DNA of 59,182 nucleotides. Source: Candidatus Magasanikbacteria bacterium RIFOXYD1_FULL_40_23 (GTDB lineage Bacteria; Patescibacteriota; Patescibacteriia; Magasanikbacterales; GWA2-37-8). The DNA is taken from assembly GCA_001783215.1 (NCBI GenBank), contig MFRA01000002.1:1-59182 (forward strand), written 5' to 3'. The position numbers and the translations under genes are program-made. How positions within the stretch are numbered: position 1 is the stretch's first letter; each line of letters starts with the position of its first letter. Shown here in pieces: positions 17,906 to 27,059 of the stretch. Below the pieces are notes generated by a model. That model did no database searches and had not been told where the DNA came from. It saw only the letters and a program-made list of their open reading frames with translations.

Positions 17906-19051
17906 TTATTCTACGTTCTTTACTACTACCTGAACCTTTTCGGCTACAGATGGGGCGGATCTCATCCAGCCTGGAGAAAACTTAACATCTACCCCTACCA
18001 CATGTCCTAAACCAAACACATACCTTTCAATCTCATCTTTCTTTTTTCCAAAGAAATTATTTACCATCAATTTTTCTCCGTTAACGTCTAGGGTTACCAA
18101 AACATCTTGGTATACAGATAATTGTCCTTTTTGTTTTTCTATATCATAACTACCCAAAGTAACTTGTGGTTCTTTGCTTACAGACAAGACTTTCTCGGTA
18201 CTTGCATCTACACGATCAGATACTTCTTTGGCCAAAATTGATTTAAGGTCATCTTTGTTATAATAAACAATCACAACTGTGCTGGTGCCAGATAAATTAA
18301 ATTCGGTTATCTCTTCTCCTATTTGTCTATCTACCGCCACATTATTGTCTGGAACAAAAATTAATTTTTGACCAAAAGACCCGGCATCTTCTAAAGATTC
18401 CTCTACTGTTTGTTTCACTTTATTGGCAAAGTCAGATTTTGCAGATTTTAAATCCTCGGCACTTAACACACCTATTGTTCTTACGCCTCCAGACATCTCT
18501 TTGTTGCTGCTAGCATAAATAACTTTTTGTTTATCTTCTGCCAAACCAGGAATAGTAAATTTACTAGCAGATATGTTGCCACTTGCACCTAATTGATCTG
18601 CATAAACAGACGCCTGAACTTGGCCTTTGGCAGGGATAGATACTCTGTCGGACAAACGGAACAGAACTCCTGCTGAAGTGAGTAATCTGGTGGTCTTAAC
18701 TAATGTTTGAGGAGCGTTTGTTTCGTTAAATAATGTAACTTCACCTGTGGCTATGCCATCGGTAGTCTTGTTGCCAGTCGGAGAATACTTTTGTGATAAA
18801 TGAAATTTGGTAGTTGTAACAATACCCACAATAGAAAGGTCGCCAGTTTTTTGATTGGCTACACCAATATCTAAATTTATATTTTTATTGTCTGTTTTTG
18901 CAACTATAACAATAGTAGCTTTTTTGGAAGTAAAAAATATAATAACACCCAACAAAAGAAGGGTAACAATTAAAAATGTAACAGCAATAGTGCGGTAAAA
19001 TCGTACTGGGGGCTCTGGCGCCAATCTGGTGGCAACTCGATGGGTGATCAT
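17906..19051 (-). CDS. Baseplate-J-like domain membrane protein
   Basis: N-terminal TM, GEVTLFNETNAPQTLVKTTRLLTSAGVLFRL and IPAKGQVQASVYADQLGASGNI region. Confidence 0.65.
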   Translation of the reverse strand: MITHRVATRLAPEPPVRFYRTIAVTFLIVTLLLLGVIIFFTSKKATIVIVAKTDNKNINLDIGVANQKTGDLSIVGIVTTTKFHLSQKYSPTGNKTTDGIATGEVTLFNETNAPQTLVKTTRLLTSAGVLFRLSDRVSIPAKGQVQASVYADQLGASGNISASKFTIPGLAEDKQKVIYASSNKEMSGGVRTIGVLSAEDLKSAKSDFANKVKQTVEESLEDAGSFGQKLIFVPDNNVAVDRQIGEEITEFNLSGTSTVVIVYYNKDDLKSILAKEVSDRVDASTEKVLSVSKEPQVTLGSYDIEKQKGQLSVYQDVLVTLDVNGEKLMVNNFFGKKKDEIERYVFGLGHVVGVDVKFSPGWMRSAPSVAEKVQVVVKNVE

Positions 19052-19180
19052 AGGTACAACACAAACTAAACTTAAATAGGAGTTTTTCTTCTAAAAATAT
19101 TATATCACAAAAACGGCAATTCAACTAACCTATCTTTAAGCAAAGGAACTGTGTATAAGTTAGACTGATTTACAAAGATT

Positions 19181-21202
19181 CTAGCGACGGGACGATCGAG
19201 AATCAAATTTTGAATGACTGTCCGATCCAGAATCTTCATCTTTATCATTTTCACCCTTCTCCTTTTCCTTCACAGAAAAAAGAGCAGTATGATTTAAGCC
19301 GGTTATAACCGTCATATTACCTACATGACAAACTGTCTCACCCGGCTTCCAGTTGGCGCACTCACCTATTGCATCAAATTTATTCTTGGTCACACGAACA
19401 CCACCTGAACAACTGTTACCCCTAGTTACAGAAGCTCCTGGCACATCTCTAATACATAAATCATGATTGTACCAAGGCATGCTTATAGTTTTTGTTTCAC
19501 CAGCTGGTAAATCTGCATTGATTGTAACGGCTGGAATATTCCTAATAACATCTGAAACAGAAATAGTAATAGCCGTATTTGGGGCAATAGGCGTAGTACC
19601 ATTTGGGAAAACTACTGCAAAAGTTTGATTGCCATTAGAAGAGATGCTTACAGTATTACCATCTGTAAAACCTACGCCGCCATTTACTACCAACTGTTGA
19701 TCTTCAAAATGAAGGCCGTATATCATTACACGATGATTGAAACTGTCTGCTACATAAATATGATCGGCTAATGCATCATAATAAATATCGTCTACCCCTC
19801 GCATAAGAGATCTTGAGACAGAAGAACTGCTAACATTTAGATCGTAAGCATTGAAAATTGTGGTAAGATTTGGTTGTCCCAAAACATTAACGGCCGCTTC
19901 ACCATTTACAAGAGAAGTATCATCAAAAATTAAAAGGCGGCTATTGCTACCATCGGCCAAGAACATGCGGTTGTTCGCCGTGTCAAAAGACACTCCATAA
20001 GGCTCCCATAAACCACAGGCATTGCCCGCACCATTAGACCCTCCACCACAAGCTGTGTTAGCGGTAGCAGTTGTAAAATCTGGTTGACCAAGCACCTTAC
20101 TGGCTGGAGCACCATTAGAAAAACTAGCTGGATTGAAACTTTCCCAAACCATTACACGATTATTTTGACAATCTGCAACATACAAACGACTCTTAGCTGT
20201 ATCGAAATCTACATCACAAACCAATCCTAATCCAGCTTGAGTTGTTTGAGTTCCTCTAGTAACAAAATCAGCTTTTCCAAGCACACCTACTGCAGATTCA
20301 CCATTAGTAATTGAACCGGTATCAAAAACTAAAACGCGCTGATTGTCATTATCGGCAACAAACAATCGTCCGGCAGCACCACTTACCCCAATTGGATAAT
20401 CAAAACCACAGGAGTTTGTGCTGGTATTATTGCCACCTACTCCACCACCGCAAGGGTTGTTTATAGTAGCAGAAACAAAGTTTGGTTGACCTAATACATA
20501 TGTCCAAGCTGGACCACTTGAAATAGAAGCGTGGCTTGTAGGTAAATCAATACCAACCACACGGTAGTTATTTACATCTGATATCCAAAGACGATTTGCA
20601 GAAGCATCAAACCAAAGAGCTGACGGTCTAGATAATCCACAGGCATTTACAGATCCACTTGATCCTCCACCGCAGGCAGTATTGATTTCACCAGAAGTTA
20701 AACTAGCTTGTCCAAAAACACGATCAGCAGGACGATTGTTAAAATTAGAACCGGGCACAGTGTTTAAGTAAACTAAAACACGATTATTTGCACCGTCGGC
20801 AACAAACAATGTTTTTTGAACAGAGTCAAAAGCTACGCCTTCTGGAAAGTACATTGAGTTTGCAGTTGGAGGTTGAACAGCGCCATAATTTGGATCACCT
20901 ACATTTATACCAGTTGTAAAATCTGGCTGACCAAGCACCCAACCAGCTTCCATACCACTGACTACGGCTAATTTTGCTACAGCGGAAGAAGGAGTGCTTC
21001 TCTGATCAGACGCCACAGTTTCCAAACCAGAATTTCTTTCGCTTACTCTATTTACTAACTTTGCAGATGATTGCTGAGAAACAAATAATAACATTAGTTC
21101 CAACATAACAATCGTACCAACTAAAAAAGACGTAGGGATACTACGAAAAAATTTTAACGGTGATTTGGATGATGATTTAACAACAGCTTTGCGTCTAGGC
21201 AT
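19181..21202 (-). CDS. NHL-repeat beta-propeller surface protein
   Basis: Repeated FVADGANNRVLVY / VLGQPDFTT / PXGVXXD units; N-terminal TM. Confidence 0.88.
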   Translation of the reverse strand: MPRRKAVVKSSSKSPLKFFRSIPTSFLVGTIVMLELMLLFVSQQSSAKLVNRVSERNSGLETVASDQRSTPSSAVAKLAVVSGMEAGWVLGQPDFTTGINVGDPNYGAVQPPTANSMYFPEGVAFDSVQKTLFVADGANNRVLVYLNTVPGSNFNNRPADRVFGQASLTSGEINTACGGGSSGSVNACGLSRPSALWFDASANRLWISDVNNYRVVGIDLPTSHASISSGPAWTYVLGQPNFVSATINNPCGGGVGGNNTSTNSCGFDYPIGVSGAAGRLFVADNDNQRVLVFDTGSITNGESAVGVLGKADFVTRGTQTTQAGLGLVCDVDFDTAKSRLYVADCQNNRVMVWESFNPASFSNGAPASKVLGQPDFTTATANTACGGGSNGAGNACGLWEPYGVSFDTANNRMFLADGSNSRLLIFDDTSLVNGEAAVNVLGQPNLTTIFNAYDLNVSSSSVSRSLMRGVDDIYYDALADHIYVADSFNHRVMIYGLHFEDQQLVVNGGVGFTDGNTVSISSNGNQTFAVVFPNGTTPIAPNTAITISVSDVIRNIPAVTINADLPAGETKTISMPWYNHDLCIRDVPGASVTRGNSCSGGVRVTKNKFDAIGECANWKPGETVCHVGNMTVITGLNHTALFSVKEKEKGENDKDEDSGSDSHSKFDSRSSRR

Positions 21203-21363
21203 AAAATTTATTTAAAATACTAAATTAAATAATTAATAAAAATATTATACCATGTAAATTATTATTTACATAATTTGAATACCTGACACAAAAAGGTTGC
21301 AAAATTTTTCCTCTGGCATATACTACATTATGGCGAATTCCTCTGAAGTATAGGGGGTGGAAA

Positions 21364-22044
21364 ATGCCATTTCAAAATATTAAGCCAATTACGGTGTTGT
21401 GCCAAGACAACACCAAAACAACGGCTTTGTCTACTATTTACTCTGCTATTGTCTGCGTACTATATCATGCAGGCGTTTTGGCAGAGTACAACCGGTTGTT
21501 TAACAACAGTACAGGAGTCTACGCTTTTAAAAAAACTGGCGTAGGTGTTAAGCAACATATTGCTAAAGCACGCAAACAAAGCATGGCTGGAGCGCTCAAT
21601 GCGGCCGCTCTACTAGACTTTATTGCAAACGATACAAGTCGCAGCTCGGAAGATAGGTACGATATCGCTCTTATAACAGAAAGTCTTCATTGGACTTATG
21701 GATCGCCACGACTGGTTGGTGGCGTTGGTATGCAGCACCAAGGGTCCGTTGTAACTTATGCGGACCTGCTCTATATTCTCCAGTCGGTGAACGGAGAATC
21801 CGGACTCACTAAGTTTAATCTTTTTTTGAAAATGCGAACTGTGCATGAGCTTGGCCACGTGTTTGGACTTTGGCCCAACACTGCTCCAATAAACGCCACC
21901 GACGAAGAGATGGCTCAAGCACACTGTCCAAACTACTGCGTAATGTATTGGACATTGAAAGAAGATTTCATAGAAAAAATCCGGACAAGACCATTTTGTC
22001 CTTCGTGCTTGGCACAACTAAAAAGCTTCTTTATAAAACGATAA
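21364..22044 (+). CDS. Archaemetzincin-like zinc metalloprotease
   Basis: RTVHELGHVFGL (HExxHxxG) followed by HCPNYCVMYW and CPSC; SD GGGGGTGG. Confidence 0.7.
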   Translation: MPFQNIKPITVLCQDNTKTTALSTIYSAIVCVLYHAGVLAEYNRLFNNSTGVYAFKKTGVGVKQHIAKARKQSMAGALNAAALLDFIANDTSRSSEDRYDIALITESLHWTYGSPRLVGGVGMQHQGSVVTYADLLYILQSVNGESGLTKFNLFLKMRTVHELGHVFGLWPNTAPINATDEEMAQAHCPNYCVMYWTLKEDFIEKIRTRPFCPSCLAQLKSFFIKR

Positions 22045-22048
22045 AACG

Positions 22049-22075
22049 CCTCGTGTCACCGCACGAGGTTTATGT
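22049..22075 (+). terminator. Terminator of the 21364 gene
   Basis: CCTCGTGtcaccgCACGAGGttt hairpin. Confidence 0.6.
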
Positions 22076-22166
22076 TATTACAAAAAAACAACCAAGTAGT
22101 ATAGCTGTTTTTTTGGAACGTTCGCTTGTGGCACGCTAAGCGTGCCTATAACGACGCTCAGCGTCG

Positions 22167-22239
22167 TGTCCTCGTTAGGAGTCGAACCTAAATTTCCGGC
22201 TTCGCAGGCCAGTGTCCTATCCATTGAACGACGAGGACT
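22167..22239 (-). tRNA. tRNA-Arg (anticodon GCG)
   Basis: Minus GTCCTCG...CGAGGAC acceptor; CTGGC-CTGCGAA-GCCGG anticodon arm; GGTTCGACTCC T-arm. Confidence 0.92.
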
Positions 22240-22245
22240 TGTGTC

Positions 22246-22752
22246 TTAATGCAACTTGAACACTCGGCCTAACCTATCGCTAAGAGGTTCTTCTTCTTGA
22301 TCTACATCCTCCAAGATAAACTGGTTAAGATAATCCCTAACCGGCAATGGATCGATGTCTAGAAGCGGAACCTGCAAACGATGTTTTAAGAGGTTGTTGG
22401 TTACAAAATAGATGTTTTTAACTTCTGGCGGATTATAGACTATCCAATACTTTGTTACCTCTTTAAAAGGATAATAGCTATCTCCTACCACTATTCCCGC
22501 CTCTGTAATGGCAAAGAAAACTTCTAGTGGAGCCTGGGTATCTTGTAGGAACAAAATGATACCAAACAGCACCACTATAAGCGCAAATAGATAATTACCA
22601 GAAATAATGGAAAAAAGCAATAGCGCGGCTCCAATCAAGCCCATCACTAAATACCAACGGCTACTGCGCTCGTGCTGGTTATATTCAGTCACAGACCAAG
22701 AAAAAACAACCTCGCCTGTGTTTGCATCTTCTCTGCTTAAGTTAACTGACAT
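22246..22752 (-). CDS. Membrane protein, unknown function
   Basis: 168 aa, two TM segments, cytosolic PH-like C-terminal part possible. Confidence 0.75.
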   Translation of the reverse strand: MSVNLSREDANTGEVVFSWSVTEYNQHERSSRWYLVMGLIGAALLLFSIISGNYLFALIVVLFGIILFLQDTQAPLEVFFAITEAGIVVGDSYYPFKEVTKYWIVYNPPEVKNIYFVTNNLLKHRLQVPLLDIDPLPVRDYLNQFILEDVDQEEEPLSDRLGRVFKLH

Positions 22753-22756
22753 AAGA

Positions 22757-22844
22757 TTTTGATTTTGCGAAATTAATTCAGCAGAATTATGTCGGGCAGT
22801 GTCATTTGAAGCCCGACCTCGGCGTCCTTTGAAACGCGACGCCG
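22757..22844 (-). repeat. Copy 2 of triple-hairpin leader element
   Basis: GTCGGGC/GCCCGAC (22791-22797/22811-22817), mini-hairpins ATTCTGCTGAAT and ATTTCGCAAAAT, then ATG of the 22752 gene. Confidence 0.7.
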
Positions 22845-22910
22845 TATTATTAACTTTTTGTGATTGTGTTTAGTATATCATAATTCACATACAAGGGTCA
22901 AAGAACAAAA

Positions 22911-22939
22911 TTGCTTTCACGATTATTTTATGTTAAAAT
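22911..22939 (+). promoter_or_regulatory. Promoter of LCP gene
   Basis: TTGCTT-17-TAAAAT. Confidence 0.5.
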
Positions 22940-22974
22940 TAATATTCCTGAATTGATTTAATATTGATGCATAT

Positions 22975-24450
22975 ATGATGGAAGAGCAACCACCAATAAA
23001 TTTACTTCAACCTCAAAATCTTCCTCTTACTCCTCCCCCAACCAACAAAACTAAAAGGGCGGTGTTTTTAATTTTAGGCGTAACCATTATACTGCTTTTG
23101 CTCTTACGCAACTACAACATGACCAGATGGCCAACTAGCGCTTCTGATTATGATCCAACTACTCTCAAACCAAAAAAGATAGGCTTCCTACAGACTGTAC
23201 GAAACTTTATTTTCAAATCGGAAAACGTAATGACTGGCCAACAAGAAGACAGGATAAATATTTTATTACTAGGAATTGGCGGCTCTGGCCACGACGGACC
23301 TTATCTTAGCGATACCAATATCATACTTAGCATCAAGCCTAGCACCAACCAGGTGGCTATGATATCTGTACCCAGAGATCTGGCGGCCAAAATGGGGAAT
23401 TATGGTTTTAGAAAAATAAATAACGCCAATGCTTTTGGCGAATTAGAACAATCCGGCAATGGCGGCGAATATGCTCGCAAAGTTTTTGAAGATACTTTCA
23501 ATATAAGCCTGCCCTATTATGCTCGCGTAGACTTTGCTGCGTTCAAAGAACTAATAGACGCTGTGGGTGGTATAAACGTAGATGTGCAAAGATCTTTTGT
23601 AGATACGGCTTACCCAGGACCAAACGATTCTTTCCAAACAATTTCTTTTGAAGCTGGCCCACAACACATGGATGGCGAACGTGCCCTTATCTTTACTCGC
23701 TCTCGCCACGGCTCAAATGGCGAAGGTTCAGATTTTGCCAGAGCAAAACGCCAACAAATAATGCTAGCTGCTTTCAAGAAAAAATTATTATCTAGCGAGA
23801 CATTCCTAAATCCGATTACTCTGCAAAAAGTTATTTCTTCTCTATCCAAACATATTGTAACCAATATAGACTTTGGACAAATAATGTTTTTGGCTGGCTT
23901 AGCCAAAGAAATAGACAACGAAAATATAAAAACTCTAGTTCTAACCGACGCACCCAACGGATTCTTAAAACCTATTACCGGTGAAGGTGGTGCTTATCTA
24001 CTAGCACCAAAAACTGGAAATTTTGACGCCATATCCGCAGCCATAAATAATATTTTTGATGCAACCAGCACCCCAATAGTTTCTATCCCAGATCAAAAAC
24101 CTACGCAGACCCCATCTATCGCCATACCTAACGCTAAAATAGAAATCCAAAACGGTACTTGGCGTGCCGGACTAGCTGCACTAAAGAAACAACAGCTAGA
24201 AAAAGAAGGTTTATTTATATCTGGCGTAGGAAACAGCGCCAAAAGACCTATTTCTATCACTACTATATATATAGTAAACAAAGACGTGCCACAGGCCACC
24301 ATAGACTCTATAACAAGCAAAATAAAGGCCTCCTCCACTGCCAGCTTGCCAGAATGGCTTACTTTAGCGTATAATGAGCCAAGCTCTTCTACAGGCACCC
24401 CGAAGTCCAAACCGGACATCATTATAATTCTAGGAGAAGACGCTATTTAA
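22975..24450 (+). CDS. LytR-CpsA-Psr (LCP) family protein with LytR_C domain
   Basis: INILLLGIGGSGHDGPYLSDTNIILSI, ISVPRDL, DGERALIFTRSRHG. Confidence 0.92.
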   Translation: MMEEQPPINLLQPQNLPLTPPPTNKTKRAVFLILGVTIILLLLLRNYNMTRWPTSASDYDPTTLKPKKIGFLQTVRNFIFKSENVMTGQQEDRINILLLGIGGSGHDGPYLSDTNIILSIKPSTNQVAMISVPRDLAAKMGNYGFRKINNANAFGELEQSGNGGEYARKVFEDTFNISLPYYARVDFAAFKELIDAVGGINVDVQRSFVDTAYPGPNDSFQTISFEAGPQHMDGERALIFTRSRHGSNGEGSDFARAKRQQIMLAAFKKKLLSSETFLNPITLQKVISSLSKHIVTNIDFGQIMFLAGLAKEIDNENIKTLVLTDAPNGFLKPITGEGGAYLLAPKTGNFDAISAAINNIFDATSTPIVSIPDQKPTQTPSIAIPNAKIEIQNGTWRAGLAALKKQQLEKEGLFISGVGNSAKRPISITTIYIVNKDVPQATIDSITSKIKASSTASLPEWLTLAYNEPSSSTGTPKSKPDIIIILGEDAI

Positions 24451-24458
24451 ACATACAA

Positions 24459-24546
24459 GTATAGGGGCTAAAGCCACATATATACTCATTCGCTCGTATA
24501 AAAAGTTAAATACATTTAACTTTTATACTCACTCATTTCGCATATG
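24459..24546 (+). repeat. Copy of GGGGCT-hairpin leader element (der)
   Basis: GTATAGGGGCTAAAGCCACATATATACTCATTCGCTCG, GTATAAAAAGTTAAA/TTTAACTTTTATAC hairpin, CTCACTCATTTCGCATATG. Confidence 0.75.
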
Positions 24547-25932
24547 GCTACTCCCGCAAAAATCGTTGATCAAGACTTACCTACCGTTGCTTTGGTGGGG
24601 CGGGTTAATGTTGGCAAATCTAGCCTATTTAACAAAATCATAGAAGAAAATAAAGCTATTGTTTCGGATATTCCGGGCACTACTAGAACTAGAAACATCG
24701 GCCTAGTGAGCTGGCGCGGCAAAAACTTTACCCTAGTAGATACTGGTGGTATTACCTTCTCCGAAGACATCCCTTTGGAAGACGAAATTATAAAACAAAC
24801 AGAGCTTGCCATAAAAGAGGCGGACTTAATTATTTTTGTAGTAGATGTACAAACCGGACTTCTGCCTCAAGAAAGAGACTTGGCCAAACGCTTAATAAAA
24901 CAAAAAGGCAAAACTATATTTGTTGCCAACAAAGCCGACAGCGAGAGAATGCGCATGGATGTACACGAAGGCGAGTGGCTAAAACTGGGCTTGGGCGAAC
25001 CTTTCCCTGTTTCTGCAGCTAACGGATCAAACATAGGCAACTTACTAGACGAAATATTTAAACGCTTAGGCAAAACAAGCAAAAAACCAAAACGAGTCAA
25101 AGAAGAAAAACCTGCAATCAAAGTGGCCCTTATTGGTAAACCAAATGTGGGCAAATCTTCTTTGTTTAATGATTTAATCGGCAAAGACGAAGTAATTGTT
25201 AGTCCCTTAGCACATACCACTCGTGAACCGCACGACACTCTAGTAGAAGTAAATGGCCAGCCAATTATCTTTGTAGATACTGCCGGTATCCGCCGCAAAG
25301 CCAAAGTTTCCGGAGAACTAGAAAAAGCCGGCATTGGCAAAAGCATAAACATGATCAAAAAAGCCGATATTGTACTTTTGGTTCTAGATGCTAGCGAAAC
25401 TATAACTACCCAAGATCAACAATTAGCCGGACTGCTCCGAGAAAATACTCGCAGCACGATTATTTTGGTAAACAAATGGGATTTGGTAGAAAAAGAAAAT
25501 ACCGATGAATTTAAAAATAATTTCAAAGCCAGAATTTACGCCGACTTCCCTCATTTGGATTTTGCACCGATTATCTTTATCAGCGCCAAAACCAAATACA
25601 AAGTACACGAAATATTCCCGCTTATTTTCCGCGCTTGGGAGGAAAGGCATCTTATTATTCCCGAAGCTGAACTACAAGCATTTTTCAAAAAAACCATTAA
25701 AGAGCATAGACCTGCTCGTGGCAAGGGTACCCGCCACCCAGATATTATGTCTTTCTACCAACTACACAACAACCCACCTCTTTTTGAAATGATGATTAAA
25801 TTCAAAACTTCTATTCACTTTTCTTACGTGCGCTATTTCGAAAACCGCCTGCGCGAAGAGTTCGGCTTCTTTGCTACCCCGATTGTAATCAAACTTACCA
25901 AACTACGAAGAAATATTACCAACTTGAAATAA
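24544..25932 (+). CDS. der: Ribosome biogenesis GTPase Der (EngA)
   Basis: Two G domains: GRVNVGKSSLFN and GKPNVGKSSLFN; NKWD, KH-like C-term. Confidence 0.97.
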   Translation: MATPAKIVDQDLPTVALVGRVNVGKSSLFNKIIEENKAIVSDIPGTTRTRNIGLVSWRGKNFTLVDTGGITFSEDIPLEDEIIKQTELAIKEADLIIFVVDVQTGLLPQERDLAKRLIKQKGKTIFVANKADSERMRMDVHEGEWLKLGLGEPFPVSAANGSNIGNLLDEIFKRLGKTSKKPKRVKEEKPAIKVALIGKPNVGKSSLFNDLIGKDEVIVSPLAHTTREPHDTLVEVNGQPIIFVDTAGIRRKAKVSGELEKAGIGKSINMIKKADIVLLVLDASETITTQDQQLAGLLRENTRSTIILVNKWDLVEKENTDEFKNNFKARIYADFPHLDFAPIIFISAKTKYKVHEIFPLIFRAWEERHLIIPEAELQAFFKKTIKEHRPARGKGTRHPDIMSFYQLHNNPPLFEMMIKFKTSIHFSYVRYFENRLREEFGFFATPIVIKLTKLRRNITNLK

Positions 25933-25969
25933 ACCCTTATACATACTGATAGATACTTATTCATATCGC

Positions 25970-26055
25970 ATATATGGGCTAAAGCCACATACATGCTCGT
26001 TCGTTCGGAAATAATCAAAAACATTTGATTATTTCTCTCACTCACTTCGCATATG
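25970..26055 (+). repeat. Copy of GGGGCT-hairpin leader element (26053 gene)
   Basis: TATGGGCTAAAGCCACATACATGCTCGTTCGTTCG, GAAATAATCAAA/TTTGATTATTTC hairpin, CTCACTCACTTCGCATATG. Confidence 0.75.
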
Positions 26056-26364
26056 AGCGAAAGAAGCGGCGGAGAAAAAAATATAGAAGAATACCTTTAC
26101 CAAGAATATGATGGTATGATGAATGAAGTCGTATTCAAACTTGTAGAACTAGCGGCCGCAAACGTTAGCGTTAATTTAACGGACAAAGAAATTCGCCGAA
26201 TCAAAGAACTTAATTCCAGAAGAAGCAATATTTTAGAAGTCCAACACGCTGCAAAATCAAAATCTACCGAAGAAAAGATAAAAAGCTACCAAGAAATAAT
26301 CCCAATGCTTAAAGAACTGTTAGATGATATGAAAAAATTCGAGGCAAAAATACTTCCTCGGTAA
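26053..26364 (+). CDS. Small helical hypothetical protein
   Basis: 103-aa ORF in operon position between der and pth. Confidence 0.65.
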   Translation: MSERSGGEKNIEEYLYQEYDGMMNEVVFKLVELAAANVSVNLTDKEIRRIKELNSRRSNILEVQHAAKSKSTEEKIKSYQEIIPMLKELLDDMKKFEAKILPR

Positions 26365-26380
26365 TACATCTATTCATTTT

Positions 26381-26911
26381 ATGAAACTAATAGTCGGTCT
26401 AGGCAATCCAGAACCGGAATATACTAACACACGCCACAACGCGGGGTTTCTGGTAATTGATAAATTAGTACAAAATTTGGAAACAAACACTTCTTTTGAT
26501 AAAAAGGCTAATGCAGAAGTATTTAAAACTACTATAAATAAAAAAAGGGCTATTCTGGCTAAACCACTTACCTACATGAATAATTCCGGCACCGCCGTAC
26601 GGGCACTAATGGATTTTTATAAAATAAAATTGGAAAACTTAATCGTAATTCACGACGACAAAGATATTCCTCTTGGAGAAACTAGGCTGCAAACCAACCG
26701 TGGCCCAGCCGGACATAATGGTATCAAATCAATCATCGAACATTTAGGTACACAAAACTTTACTCGCATTCGCGTAGGTGTCGCTCCAGACAAACAGGAA
26801 AGTATAAAAGATACAGCCGGTTTTGTTTTGGGTAAATTTACTGCCGCGGAAATGCAATCTTTAAAAAAAGTTATAGAAAACATAGCTAAAGAAATTGAAA
26901 CTTTGATTTAG
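26381..26911 (+). CDS. pth: Peptidyl-tRNA hydrolase
   Basis: VGLGNPEPEYTNTRHNAGF, HDDKDIPLGETRLQTNRGPAGHNGIKSI. Confidence 0.96.
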   Translation: MKLIVGLGNPEPEYTNTRHNAGFLVIDKLVQNLETNTSFDKKANAEVFKTTINKKRAILAKPLTYMNNSGTAVRALMDFYKIKLENLIVIHDDKDIPLGETRLQTNRGPAGHNGIKSIIEHLGTQNFTRIRVGVAPDKQESIKDTAGFVLGKFTAAEMQSLKKVIENIAKEIETLI

Positions 26912-27027
26912 GTTGTCATCCCGAGCAAGCCTCGTGGCGACGAGGGATCTATTCAGATTAAAAAATATTTATTTTAGTTTATCGGATTAGGTCCCTCGTC
27001 GGCTACGGCCTCACTCGGGATGACAAC
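26912..27027. repeat. Long palindromic GTTGTCATCCCGAG...CTCGGGATGACAAC element
   Basis: 14-bp perfect outer arms, inner CTCGTGGCGACGAGGGA / TCCCTCGTCGGCTACGGCCTC arms. Confidence 0.75.
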
Positions 27028-27059
27028 AACTCCTTACCACTCACACTTTACTCCCAATC

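Noticed and set aside
17807-18010. 67-aa plus ORF
   Set aside because: Lies in the inverted repeat and antisense to the baseplate-J-like gene; judged a repeat-derived spurious ORF
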